NCBI RefSeq assembly: GCF_963528755.1
Contig: NZ_CAURXA010000006.1
Coordinates: 124,001 to 188,000, forward strand
Reading direction: 5' to 3'
DNA length: 64,000 nt
Source of the DNA: Selenomonas sp963528755
GTDB lineage: Bacteria; Bacillota; Negativicutes; Selenomonadales; Selenomonadaceae
This document shows, piece after piece, positions 27,450 to 35,669 of the stretch. The notes under the pieces were generated by a model that had not been told where the DNA came from, did no database searches, and saw nothing but the letters and a program-made list of their open reading frames with translations. Made by a program: the position numbers and the translations under genes. Every line of letters starts with the position of its first letter. The first letter of the stretch is position 1.

Positions 27450-28451
27450 ATGAAGGTGTTCTGCAAGCGTTTCATCGTACCGCTGCTGCTCGTTTTCTTC
27501 ATCTCGGGCGCCGTCATCTATTCGACGGTCGACATTCATACCTTGAAAAATCTCACAGCGTTCCAGCCGTGGTCCATCGCCCTTGCGCTCCTCTGCGTGA
27601 GCCTTGGTCTGACGCTTGACGGCACGCGCCTCATGCACCTCGTGAAGATCTCGGGCGAGCACATCACGCTGGGACAGGCGGTGCAGGTGGTCTTCGGCAA
27701 CTACTTTCTCGCGCTCCTGACGCCGGGGGCAACGGGCGGCGCTGTGGCGCAGCTCATGTTCCTGCGCCATGCAGGCGTACCAGCGGGCAAGGCGACGGTT
27801 CTCGTCATCGTGCGAACCCTCGTGTCCATCCTCTTCCTTATATGCTGCATGCCGTTCATCTTCCTGCACGACGCAGGCATCCTGCCCGGCGTGGACAATC
27901 ATACGCTGATGCTCATCTCTGTCATCGCCTTCGTCGTCATCGCACTCATCGCGCTTGCTTTTCGTGCGAATGCGTTCGACTACATCATCCTGCGCCTGAC
28001 GAAGCGACTGAGCGCGAAGCGCAGCAAAAAGCTGCTCTCTTTTTATCGTGATCTCAAGATGGGCGTGCATCTCCTCGCGTCCTCGCCCAAGAGCATGGTT
28101 CGCATCTTTTTTGAATCAGGCTTCAGTCTCATGTTCATCTATGCCATCGTGCCATGTCTTCTTTTGGGACTCGGCGTGACAGATGCCGATTGGTACACGG
28201 TCATGGGGCGCATGATTTTCCTCAACATGCTGCTCTACTTCACGCCGACGCCCGGCGGCTCCGGCATCGCGGAGGGCGGCTTCGTCTTGCTCTTCGCCGA
28301 TTCCGTACCGGCAGGCACCGTCGGCATCCTCGCCGTTTGCTGGCGGCTCATCGCCGAGTACATCCCGTTCTTCATCGGTTTTTATTACACGCTCAAGGTG
28401 TTCGGCAGAGATTTTATGCATCGCCAGATGGAGCAGCAGGAGGATGGCTGA
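27450..28451 (+). CDS. Flippase-like integral membrane protein (LPG synthase TM / UPF0104, YbhN type)
   Basis: 333 residues with seven or eight predicted membrane helices. The pattern GNYFLALLTPGATGGAVAQLMFLRHAG and the later FTPTPGGSGIAEGGF match the UPF0104/AglD-like membrane family, which includes the membrane part of lysyl-phosphatidylglycerol synthase. The substrate is unknown; lipid or lipid-linked sugar handling is possible. GAGGAGGTG precedes the ATG. It is the last gene before the B12-riboswitch region. Confidence 0.8.
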   Translation: MKVFCKRFIVPLLLVFFISGAVIYSTVDIHTLKNLTAFQPWSIALALLCVSLGLTLDGTRLMHLVKISGEHITLGQAVQVVFGNYFLALLTPGATGGAVAQLMFLRHAGVPAGKATVLVIVRTLVSILFLICCMPFIFLHDAGILPGVDNHTLMLISVIAFVVIALIALAFRANAFDYIILRLTKRLSAKRSKKLLSFYRDLKMGVHLLASSPKSMVRIFFESGFSLMFIYAIVPCLLLGLGVTDADWYTVMGRMIFLNMLLYFTPTPGGSGIAEGGFVLLFADSVPAGTVGILAVCWRLIAEYIPFFIGFYYTLKVFGRDFMHRQMEQQEDG

Positions 28452-28509
28452 GCATGCAGGTATATCACATAGAAAAATAATGTTTCTTAAAGAAAAATTT
28501 TTCGTGCGC

Positions 28510-28538
28510 TTGCCATGATAGGAACTTTGCTATATAAT
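28510..28538 (+). promoter_or_regulatory. Promoter of the B12-riboswitch transporter operon
   Basis: TTGCCA (28510-28515) and TATAAT (28533-28538) with 17-base spacing, preceded by an A/T-rich block at 28484-28505. The same layout recurs before the MATE gene at 34208-34236. Confidence 0.8.
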
Positions 28539-28553
28539 TACCGATAGTAATTA
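28535..28553 (+). promoter_or_regulatory. Palindromic operator candidate overlapping the -10 box
   Basis: TAATTAC and GTAATTA form a perfect seven-base inverted repeat around CGATA, overlapping the -10 box and the probable start site. A related TAATTA-N7-TAATTA is found in the same position of the MATE promoter. This position would allow repression. The regulator is unknown. Confidence 0.55.
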
Positions 28554-28576
28554 GTTTCTTAAAACTTCATACAGAC

Positions 28577-28802
28577 GTCATAAGTGTCGCCGATGTATAT
28601 CGGCGAGCGATGAGAGGAAAATGGGTGAAAGACCCATGCTGTCCCGCAGCTGTAATCGGGGAATTTGTTTCCATAGGAAACGCTGAAATCGCTGTTTCTT
28701 ATGAAAGTGCTGAATGCATCGGCACTTCCTGACATGTCACTGGGAAAACCCGGGAAGACGGAAACAAACGATGATCCGAGAGCCAGAAAGCCTGCTTATG
28801 AT
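28577..28802 (+). ncRNA. Cobalamin riboswitch
   Basis: A seven-base P1 stem closes the element: TCATAAG at 28578-28584 pairs with CTTATGA at 28795-28801. Inside, in order, are the conserved GGTGAAA (28624), CCCGCAGCTGTAA (28643-28655), TCACTGGGAAAACCCGGGAAG (28737-28757) and GATGATCCGAGAGCCAG (28770-28786) blocks of the adenosylcobalamin aptamer. It would switch off the downstream transporter when B12 is plentiful, probably through the terminator at 28903. Confidence 0.93.
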
Positions 28803-28840
28803 AAGATTCATTGCTTGACTTACGAGAGATGAGGAGATGG

Positions 28841-28957
28841 ATGCCGAGGTGTATTCTGTTGGCAGAATATGCTCTTGGTGTTTTGCGCTTGCAGGAAAAA
28901 TCCGCATGTCTTGTCTTGGTTGACGGACATGCGTTTTTTTATGGAAATGCCGGATAG
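28841..28957 (+). CDS. Possible 38-codon leader ORF overlapping the riboswitch terminator
   Basis: ATG 28841 follows GAGGAG (28831-28836) and the frame runs to TAG at 28955-28957, straight through the terminator hairpin and its T-tract. The start reads MPRCILLAEYALG and the peptide contains two cysteines. I recognise no family. It could be a chance frame, or translation of it could disturb the terminator. A shorter frame also starts at ATG 28837. Confidence 0.25.
   Translation: MPRCILLAEYALGVLRLQEKSACLVLVDGHAFFYGNAG
28903..28940 (+). terminator. Riboswitch-linked intrinsic terminator
   Basis: CGCATGTC (28903-28910) pairs perfectly with GACATGCG (28926-28933). A small inner stem (GTC/GAC) lies within the loop, and seven T residues follow. 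It stands 100 bases after the aptamer and 100 bases before the first gene, as expected for a transcriptional expression platform. Confidence 0.85.
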
Positions 28958-28976
28958 ATGGGCGTTTCCTTATAGA

Positions 28977-29013
28977 GACCGATTCTGAGGATTCGGTCGC
29001 AAATGTCTTTTTT
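28977..29013 (+). terminator. Second hairpin before the transporter genes
   Basis: GACCGA (28977-28982) pairs with TCGGTC (28993-28998), with a short inner extension; TCTTTTTT follows after about eight bases. The gap makes it a poor terminator; it may be an mRNA processing or stability hairpin. The rest of 28452-29043 shows nothing else I can name. Confidence 0.35.
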
Positions 29014-29043
29014 ATATGATTTTTAAGGAGATGAGATATTGCA

Positions 29044-29985
29044 TTGAAAGGAAAAGAATTGATACGCCGTCTGTGTCAGATGCTCATCACACTCTTTGGC
29101 GTGAGCTTCCTGACATTCAGCCTGACGTATCTCTCGCCGGGCGATCCTGCGGAAACGCTCTTGGAGGTCGGCGATTCCGTCGTGTCACAGGAAACGATCG
29201 ACGCGACGCGCAAGGAACTGGGACTCGATCAGCCGTTTCTCGTGCAGTATGGGAGATGGCTGGGCGGCGTGCTGCACGGCGACATGGGACGCTCATATTC
29301 GGCGAAAATTCCCGTGTTTGACAAGCTCATGCAGTGCTTGCCGGGCACGCTGGCGCTCGCCGTAGTTGCGACCGCCATGACGGTCTTGATCTCCCTGCCA
29401 TTGGGCATCGTCGCAGCCATTTACCGCAACCGTTGGATTGACTATGTGATCCGCGTGCTGTCGTTCTTCGGCGTTTCGATGCCGGGCTTTTGGATCGGAC
29501 TTGTGCTGCTCTATATCTTCGGATTGAAGCTGCACCTCTTCCCGATTGCGGGCGGTGACATCACGGCGCGAGGCATCGTGCTTCCTGCGCTCACGCTCGC
29601 CATCGTCATGTCGGCGAAGTATACGCGACAGGTGCGCACGGCTGTCCTCGAAGAGCTTGGACAGGACTATGTGATCGGTGCCAAGGCGCGCGGTCTTTCC
29701 ATGCAGCGCATCCTTTGGCGTCATGTGCTGCCGAACGCCTGCCTGCCGCTCGTGACGCTCCTGGGGCTTGCCATCGGCTGGCTCTTGGGCGGCGTAGCCG
29801 TCATCGAGATGGTATTCTCGTGGCCGGGACTCGGCAAGATGGCCGTCCATGCGATCGAGATGCGCGACTATCCACTGGTGCAGGGATTTGTGCTGTGGAT
29901 CGCCATACTCTACATGATCATCAACCTCCTCGTCGATATTTCTTACGCGCAGCTTGATCCGCGCTTGAAGAGGGGGGGACGCTGA
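29044..29985 (+). CDS. ABC transporter permease, nickel/dipeptide type (NikB/DppB-like)
   Basis: 313 residues with six membrane helices and the binding-protein-dependent permease signature (EELGQDYVIGAKARGLSMQRILWRHVLPNA, the cytosolic loop that contacts the ATPases). It starts at TTG 29044, with AAGGAG at 29025-29030 a rather long 13 bases upstream. It is the first gene of a five-gene operon under the cobalamin riboswitch, so I infer uptake of cobalt, nickel or a corrinoid-related compound rather than general peptides. Confidence 0.88.
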   Translation: MKGKELIRRLCQMLITLFGVSFLTFSLTYLSPGDPAETLLEVGDSVVSQETIDATRKELGLDQPFLVQYGRWLGGVLHGDMGRSYSAKIPVFDKLMQCLPGTLALAVVATAMTVLISLPLGIVAAIYRNRWIDYVIRVLSFFGVSMPGFWIGLVLLYIFGLKLHLFPIAGGDITARGIVLPALTLAIVMSAKYTRQVRTAVLEELGQDYVIGAKARGLSMQRILWRHVLPNACLPLVTLLGLAIGWLLGGVAVIEMVFSWPGLGKMAVHAIEMRDYPLVQGFVLWIAILYMIINLLVDISYAQLDPRLKRGGR

Positions 29986-30797
29986 TGGCGAAGGACAGAA
30001 AACTTTTTTATCTCTATTCCGTACTGGTTGTTGCGCTCATTGCGGCAGCTGTCATAGCACCGTATTTTGCACCGTACGACCCGTACACGTCCTCGATGCA
30101 GACGTCGCTTCTGCCGCCGTCGTCGGAGCATCTCTTCGGCACGGACAAGCTCGGCAGGGATTCCTTCACGCGCATCCTTTACGGCATGAGAATTTCCATC
30201 GCCATGGCACTCGGCATCGTCTTCATCATGTCCGTCATCGGCACGCTCGTCGGCATCATCGCCGGCTTTGTGGGCGGCAAGGTCGACACCTTGCTCATGC
30301 GCTTCACGGACATGGTGCTGGCTTTTCCGGGCATTGTGCTCGCCATCGCCATCGCCGGCATGCTCGGCGGCAGCATCGCGAACACGATCTTGGCGCTTTC
30401 TGCCGTCGGCTGGACGAGATACGCGCGACTGGCGCGCAGCTTGACGCTCAAGCTGGCACAGCAGGACTTCCTCGCGGCCGCCGTCACGAACGGCACGCGC
30501 ACGTCGATGATCATTTGGCGTCACATCGCGCCGAACCTTCTGCCGACGATCATCCTGACGGCGGCGACGGACATCGGCGCGATGATGATGGAGATTGCCG
30601 GCCTGTCGTTCCTCGGCTTCGGCGCACAGGCGCCGACGCCCGAGTGGGGACTCATGCTAAACGAGGGGCGGCAGTTCATCCAGACAGCGCCTTGGCTCAT
30701 GGTCTATCCGGGCGTCGCCATCCTCGTCGTCGTCGCCGTCTTCAATCTTTGGGGCGACAGTCTGCGCGATGTCATGGATCCCAAAAAGGCAAATTAA
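29985..30797 (+). CDS. ABC transporter permease, nickel/dipeptide type (NikC/DppC-like)
   Basis: 270 residues with an N-terminal OppC-type segment, LFGTDKLGRDSFTRILYG before the core, about six helices and the permease loop FLAAAVTNGTRTSMIIWRHIAPN. It pairs with the preceding permease; the ATG overlaps that gene's stop codon by one base. The C-terminal LWGDSLRDVMDPK is typical of DppC/NikC. Confidence 0.9.
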   Translation: MAKDRKLFYLYSVLVVALIAAAVIAPYFAPYDPYTSSMQTSLLPPSSEHLFGTDKLGRDSFTRILYGMRISIAMALGIVFIMSVIGTLVGIIAGFVGGKVDTLLMRFTDMVLAFPGIVLAIAIAGMLGGSIANTILALSAVGWTRYARLARSLTLKLAQQDFLAAAVTNGTRTSMIIWRHIAPNLLPTIILTAATDIGAMMMEIAGLSFLGFGAQAPTPEWGLMLNEGRQFIQTAPWLMVYPGVAILVVVAVFNLWGDSLRDVMDPKKAN

Positions 30798-30812
30798 GAA
30801 AGGGGTATTTTT

Positions 30813-32372
30813 GTGAACAAAATGAAACGATGGCTTTTCCTGGTATTCACCTTGATCTTCTCCGCGGCAATCTTTGCAGGCTGCGGCTCGGACAAGGCGG
30901 ACACTTCGACGCTCAAGGTCGGTGTGACAAACTTCGCCGACAGCCTGGAGCCGACGGAAAACTACTTTGGCTGGGTCGTCATGCGCTACGGCATGGGCGA
31001 GGCCTTGGCAAAGTTCGACGAGAAGATGAACGTGCAGCCGTGGCTCGCAGAGAGCTGGAAGATCAGCGATGATCACATGACCTGGACGTTCAAGATCCGC
31101 GACGGCGTGAAGTTCTCGAACGGCAGGGATCTGACGGCGGAAGCGGTCAAGAGGTCCATCGAGCGCGCTTTCGCCAAGAACAAGCGTGCCGAGACGTTCT
31201 TCAAGTATAAGGAGATCAAGGCGGACGGGCAGAATCTCATCATCACGACGGAGAAGCCTGAGCCGAACATGCCGGGCTTCCTCGCTGACCCGCTCTTCCT
31301 CATCGTCGATACGACGGCGGAAGGCGAGCGCGACTTCGCGAAGCAGGGACCGATCTGCACGGGTCCTTACGTCTGCGAATCCTTCACCAAGGAAAAGGCG
31401 GTCATGAAGAAGAACCCGCATTACTGGGACGGCGAAGTGCCGTATGAGACGGTCGAGATTCCCTCGATTGACGACCCGAATACGCGCGCCATGGCTCTCC
31501 AGTCGGGCGAAGTCGATATGGCTGTGAACATCGGCGCAGGCGACATCGGCCTTTTCAATGACACCTCGAAGTTCCACATCGACCGCATCGCCTCGCTGCG
31601 CGTGGTGCTCGCACGCATCAACCAGAAGGGCGTTCTGGGCGATCCGAAGGTTCGTGCGGCCTTCATCAGCATGTGCGACCGCAAGTCTTACAACGAGATC
31701 ATCCTGAAGGGCACGTTCATTGAAGGCAAGGCGCCGATTCCTCCTTCCATGGACTACGGTTTCGATCAGCTCACCGACCCGAACCACTACGATGTGGAGC
31801 GTGCCAAGAAGCTGCTCGACGAAGCCGGCTGGAAGGACACGGACGGTGACGGCATCCGTGACAAGGACGGCAAGCCGCTGAGCGTCGATTTCGTCGTTTA
31901 CAACAGCCGCGCCGAGCTGCCCATCTATGCTGAGGCCGTGCAGGCGGACGCCAAGAAGGTCGGCATCGACGTCAAGATCAAGAGCGTTGACTACAACCTC
32001 ATTGACAAGATGGGCATCAACGGTGAGTACGACCTGTTGATTTCCAACATCACGACGGCGAACACGGGCGATCCCGAGATCTTCCTCAACTGGTACTGGC
32101 GCACGAACAAGGACGGCGACAACCCGCAGAACGGCTCGGGCTACAGCAATCCTGCGCTCGACGCGAAGTTCGCCGAGCTTTCCACGGAGTTCGACAAGGC
32201 GAAGCGCCGCCAGCTCATGATCGACATCCAGCAGATCATCATGAACGATGGCGCGGGACTCTTCCTCGGCTATCCTGAGACGAACATCATCAGCTCGACG
32301 AAGATCACGGGCGCGACGATGTATCCGTCCGACTACTATTGGGTGACGAACAAGATCCGCCCGGCGAAGTGA
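30813..32372 (+). CDS. ABC transporter substrate-binding lipoprotein (SBP family 5, NikA/DppA-like)
   Basis: 519 residues. The signal peptide ends in the lipobox FAGC with Cys24 as lipidation site. The mature protein is a family-5 solute-binding protein (PWLAESWKISDDHMTWTFKIRDGVKFSNGRDLTAE). It starts with GTG 30813 after AAAGGGG. Unusually for such operons the binding protein is third, after the two permeases. The ligand cannot be read from sequence; the riboswitch suggests a link to cobalt or corrinoids. Confidence 0.9.
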   Translation: MNKMKRWLFLVFTLIFSAAIFAGCGSDKADTSTLKVGVTNFADSLEPTENYFGWVVMRYGMGEALAKFDEKMNVQPWLAESWKISDDHMTWTFKIRDGVKFSNGRDLTAEAVKRSIERAFAKNKRAETFFKYKEIKADGQNLIITTEKPEPNMPGFLADPLFLIVDTTAEGERDFAKQGPICTGPYVCESFTKEKAVMKKNPHYWDGEVPYETVEIPSIDDPNTRAMALQSGEVDMAVNIGAGDIGLFNDTSKFHIDRIASLRVVLARINQKGVLGDPKVRAAFISMCDRKSYNEIILKGTFIEGKAPIPPSMDYGFDQLTDPNHYDVERAKKLLDEAGWKDTDGDGIRDKDGKPLSVDFVVYNSRAELPIYAEAVQADAKKVGIDVKIKSVDYNLIDKMGINGEYDLLISNITTANTGDPEIFLNWYWRTNKDGDNPQNGSGYSNPALDAKFAELSTEFDKAKRRQLMIDIQQIIMNDGAGLFLGYPETNIISSTKITGATMYPSDYYWVTNKIRPAK

Positions 32373-32390
32373 GGAGAAAGGAAGAACGAT

Positions 32391-33179
32391 ATGCTTCTTG
32401 AGGTCAAGAACCTCCATATCCAATATGCCGGCACCGAGATGGTGCATGGCATAAGTTTTTCCCTCGATTCCGGCGAAGTATTGTCACTCGTGGGCGAGAG
32501 CGGCAGCGGCAAGACCAGCGTCATACGCGTGATCTTGGGCTGCCTCCCCCACGAGGGGCGCGTGAATGAAGGCGAGATCATCTTTTCCGGCGTGAACATG
32601 CTGAAAAATACGCCAAAGATGTGGCGCGACATCAGCGGGCGCAACATCTCGATGATTTTTCAGGACAGCGGCAGCATGATGAATCCCATCCGCACGATTG
32701 GCAGCCAGTTTGTCGAGTACATCCTTGAGCACAGCTCGATGGACCCACAGAAGGCGGAAAAAGAGGCGAAGGAAATGCTGGACAAGATGCAGCTTCCGAA
32801 CCCCGATACCATCATGGATAGCTTTCCCTTTGAGCTTTCAGGCGGCATGCGCCAGCGTGTCGGCGTCGCCATGGCGATGTTCTTTCGGCCGCAGCTCCTC
32901 TTGGCAGATGAGCCGACTTCGGCGCTCGATGTCACGACGCAGGCGCAGGTGGTCAAGGAACTGATGAAAATCTGCCGCGAGGACGGCACGGCCATCATCC
33001 TCGTCACGCACAACCTCGGCGTTGCCACCTATATGTCGGACAAAATCATGGTCATGCAGAACGGGCACGTCGTGGAAGAGGGAACGTCTGAGGCAATCAT
33101 CGAAAACCCGCAGGCGAACTACACGAAGGAACTCCTTCATTCCGTGCCGCAGATCGGGGGTATGTCGTATGCCAGTTAA
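32391..33179 (+). CDS. ABC transporter ATPase (NikD/DppD-like)
   Basis: 262 residues: Walker A GESGSGKTS, Q-loop, signature LSGGMRQRVGVAMAM, Walker B LLADEPTSALD and the H-loop VTHNLG. It forms the energising dimer with the next gene product. GGAGAAAGGAAG precedes the ATG. The C-terminal zinc/dipeptide extension seen in long OppD proteins is absent here but present in the partner. Confidence 0.92.
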   Translation: MLLEVKNLHIQYAGTEMVHGISFSLDSGEVLSLVGESGSGKTSVIRVILGCLPHEGRVNEGEIIFSGVNMLKNTPKMWRDISGRNISMIFQDSGSMMNPIRTIGSQFVEYILEHSSMDPQKAEKEAKEMLDKMQLPNPDTIMDSFPFELSGGMRQRVGVAMAMFFRPQLLLADEPTSALDVTTQAQVVKELMKICREDGTAIILVTHNLGVATYMSDKIMVMQNGHVVEEGTSEAIIENPQANYTKELLHSVPQIGGMSYAS

Positions 33180-34149
33180 AAACGAAGAAGTCCTGCGCAT
33201 CGAGCATATCACGAAGCGTTTCCCCACAGCTGACGGTCGTGCGCTCACGGCCTGCGATGATGTGAGTTTCTCCCTGTGCAAGGGGGAAACTCTCGGCATC
33301 GTGGGCGAGAGCGGCTGCGGCAAGAGCACGCTGGTCAAGACGCTCATGCAGCTTCATAAGCCGACGGAAGGCAAGATTTTCTTTCAGAATAAGGAAATCA
33401 CATCTCTTACGGGAGAAGAAGCGCGGCAGAATCGCCGCAATATCCAGATGGTCTTTCAAGATCCCGGTACGGCGTTCAATCCCAAGATGAAGATCAAGGA
33501 CATCCTTGCCGAACCTTTGCGCAACTTCGGACTTTTGAAGACGAGTGCAGCGGAAAAGGCGAAGGAGCTGTTGAACCTCGTCGAACTTCCCGCAGAATTT
33601 GCCGAGCGTTATCCCGGCAATATGAGCGGCGGGCAGAGACAGCGCGTCGGCATCGCACGCGCACTGGCACTTGAGCCGGAAATCCTCGTTTGCGACGAGG
33701 CGACGAGTGCGCTCGACGTCTCCGTACAGGAAAAGGTCGTAGAACTTCTGGCAAAACTGCAGAAGGAGAAGGGCATTTCCATCCTCTTCATCTGCCATGA
33801 CCTGGCGCTCGTCGCGCTGCTCACGCACCGCGTCGTCGTCATGTACCTCGGCAATGTCGTCGAAATCCTGCGCGCAAAGGATCTGCCCAAGGCGAAGCAT
33901 CCCTATACGCAGGCCTTGATGAAGTCGGTCTTTCCGCTGCAGCCCAAGGGCAAGGCGGACGTCCAGCTTCTTCGCGGCGAGATTCCAAGTCCGCTCGATG
34001 TGCCCAAGGGCTGTCCTTTCCAGAATCGCTGCGACAAGTGCATGCCGGTCTGCAAGGAAAAGAAGCCTACTCGCATGGAACTTTCCGAGGGACATATCGT
34101 AGCATGTCACCTTTTTGCGGAAGATCAAGAAGAGACAAAGGGCGCCTGA
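33169..34149 (+). CDS. ABC transporter ATPase (NikE/DppF-like)
   Basis: 326 residues: Walker A GESGCGKST, signature MSGGQRQRVGIARAL, Walker B LVCDEATSALD, H-loop ICHDL. The C-terminal oligopeptide/nickel extension has GCPFQNRCDKCMPVC, a cysteine pattern typical of OppF/DppF. The ATG at 33169 overlaps the previous gene by eleven bases; longer frames would run far into it. It is the last gene of the riboswitch operon. Confidence 0.92.
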   Translation: MPVKNEEVLRIEHITKRFPTADGRALTACDDVSFSLCKGETLGIVGESGCGKSTLVKTLMQLHKPTEGKIFFQNKEITSLTGEEARQNRRNIQMVFQDPGTAFNPKMKIKDILAEPLRNFGLLKTSAAEKAKELLNLVELPAEFAERYPGNMSGGQRQRVGIARALALEPEILVCDEATSALDVSVQEKVVELLAKLQKEKGISILFICHDLALVALLTHRVVVMYLGNVVEILRAKDLPKAKHPYTQALMKSVFPLQPKGKADVQLLRGEIPSPLDVPKGCPFQNRCDKCMPVCKEKKPTRMELSEGHIVACHLFAEDQEETKGA

Positions 34150-34207
34150 AACGAATCGTGCAGTTGACGATGATATTCTTAAAAAGAAAAAGATTTTTAT
34201 TATCGTC

Positions 34208-34236
34208 TTGTTGCAAGGAAGGCTTTGTTATATAAT
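34208..34236 (+). promoter_or_regulatory. Promoter of the MATE transporter gene
   Basis: TTGTTG (34208-34213) and TATAAT (34231-34236) with 17-base spacing. The segment CTTTGTTATATAATTA is nearly identical to CTTTGCTATATAATTA in the promoter at 28510-28540. Confidence 0.7.
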
Positions 34237-34251
34237 TAGCAACGATAATTA
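34233..34251 (+). promoter_or_regulatory. Operator candidate shared with the transporter operon
   Basis: TAATTA at 34233 and 34246, separated by seven bases, with the same 13-base period and the same overlap of the -10 box as the palindrome at 28535-28553. Confidence 0.5.
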
Positions 34252-34288
34252 TGTGACGAGCTGGAAACAAAGGGGCTTGGGACGATTT

Positions 34289-35620
34289 ATGACATTGACC
34301 GCTCATGATCGCAAGTATCTCGCAATCGCTATGCCTGCCGCCATGGAAGGCGTATTCATGAATCTCCTGGGCATGGCGGATCTCGTCATGGTCGGCGCCT
34401 TGGGCACGCTGTCCATTGCGGCAATCGGCGTCTTCGAGCAGCCGCGTATGGTGCTTCTGACCGTTGCGCGTTCCTTTGCCTCCGTGGTCGTGCTCTTGGT
34501 GGCACGTCATGTCGGGGCGGGAAGGCGGCGAGAAGCGGGGGAGGCTCTTCTGCATTCGGTGTTCATCACGATGCCAGTTCTTGTTGCCATGCACCTTGCA
34601 GCCTTTCTCTTCGTAGACGATGTGCTTCTCCTCATGGGAGCAAAAGAGGAGTATTTCGCTCTTGCACACAGCTATGCAGCGATTGCCGTTGCAGCAGTCT
34701 TCTTTCTGTCCATGGCGACACTTCTGCAGGCAGTGCTCATCGGCTTCGGCAATACGGCGCTCGTGCTTGCTGTCAATGTGACGAGCAATGTCCTCAATGT
34801 CATAGGCAATGCATTCCTGATTTTCGGCCTCGGACCGTTTCCGGCGCTTGGGGTCGAGGGCGCGGCGATTGCCACGCTCTTAGGCTCGTTCTTTGCTTTC
34901 CTTGCGACGCTTATCGCGCTTTTCCGCTTGGGCATTTTTCGTGGAATGCAGAAGATTTTTCCCGATCTGCCCTTTTTGCGGGAATTCGGCAGTCTCTTTG
35001 CCGGGATTTTCGGCGAGATGGGCTGCGAGCGCGTCGGCATGGTGCTTTATTCGCGCATGGCAGTGGAACTCGGTACGATTCCCTTCGCCGTGCACAGCAT
35101 TTGCATGAATTTCTGCGACCTTTACTATGGCTTTGCTCAAGGCATGGGCAAGGCGAGCATGGTGCTTGCCGGCCAGTCCTGCGGCGCACGCCGCGCACAT
35201 GACTGGCGCGCCTACCTGCATGCAGGCATCCGATGGGGTCTGGCATTCTCTCTGCTCGCCGCAGTATTGACAGCAGTTTTCTCAACTTCCATCATCGGTT
35301 TCTACGACCGCGATCCTGCGGTCATCACCATGGGAACGCCCATCATGCTCTTCGTGGCGGCAGTGGGTTTCCCCGAGGCCTTGGCGCTGATTTTTGCCGG
35401 AGTCCTGCGCGGCAGCGGCAAAACGGGGCAGGTGGCGATGTGCTACTTCGTCAGCGTGACCTTTTTGCGCCCGCTCTTCACGGCATTTCTGCTCTACGTG
35501 CTCGGCCTCGGCATTTTGGGCGCATGGATTGCGCTCGCCTTTGACCAGTGCTTACGCGCAGCGGCATCGGGCTTCCTCGTGCGGCGCGTGCGTGTCGCAG
35601 AGCTGATGGGAAGCGGATGA
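34289..35620 (+). CDS. MATE-family multidrug/toxin efflux transporter
   Basis: 443 residues with twelve predicted membrane helices in two MatE halves (GVFMNLLGMADLVMVGALGTLSIAAIG in the first; RVGMVLYSRMAVELGTIPFAVHSICM in the second). It exports cationic or organic compounds using a sodium or proton gradient. ATG 34289 lies about 45 bases after the predicted transcription start; longer in-frame starts would be upstream of the promoter. The ribosome-binding site is weak (AAAGGGG, 13 bases away). Its promoter resembles that of the preceding transporter operon, which suggests shared control. Confidence 0.9.
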   Translation: MTLTAHDRKYLAIAMPAAMEGVFMNLLGMADLVMVGALGTLSIAAIGVFEQPRMVLLTVARSFASVVVLLVARHVGAGRRREAGEALLHSVFITMPVLVAMHLAAFLFVDDVLLLMGAKEEYFALAHSYAAIAVAAVFFLSMATLLQAVLIGFGNTALVLAVNVTSNVLNVIGNAFLIFGLGPFPALGVEGAAIATLLGSFFAFLATLIALFRLGIFRGMQKIFPDLPFLREFGSLFAGIFGEMGCERVGMVLYSRMAVELGTIPFAVHSICMNFCDLYYGFAQGMGKASMVLAGQSCGARRAHDWRAYLHAGIRWGLAFSLLAAVLTAVFSTSIIGFYDRDPAVITMGTPIMLFVAAVGFPEALALIFAGVLRGSGKTGQVAMCYFVSVTFLRPLFTAFLLYVLGLGILGAWIALAFDQCLRAAASGFLVRRVRVAELMGSG

Positions 35621-35627
35621 GGAAGAA

Positions 35628-35636
35628 TGATATAAT
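35628..35636 (+). promoter_or_regulatory. Extended -10 promoter of the porin gene
   Basis: TGA followed by a perfect TATAAT (35631-35636), starting eight bases after the MATE stop codon. No clear -35 box. AGGAGG at 35654 is the ribosome-binding site. Confidence 0.55.
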
Positions 35637-35669
35637 CCATTGATAGGAATACTAGGAGGAATTTCGTTT

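Noticed and set aside
28535..28553. Fur, PerR or Zur box at the transporter promoter
   Set aside because: The TAATTA-N7-TAATTA pattern does not align well with the standard 19- or 15-base consensus of these regulators, so I left the regulator unnamed.
34150..34207. Terminator at the end of the ABC transporter operon
   Set aside because: The GACGATGATA/TATTATCGTC dyad has a 22-base A/T-rich loop and no T-tract after it; it fits better as part of the MATE regulatory region.
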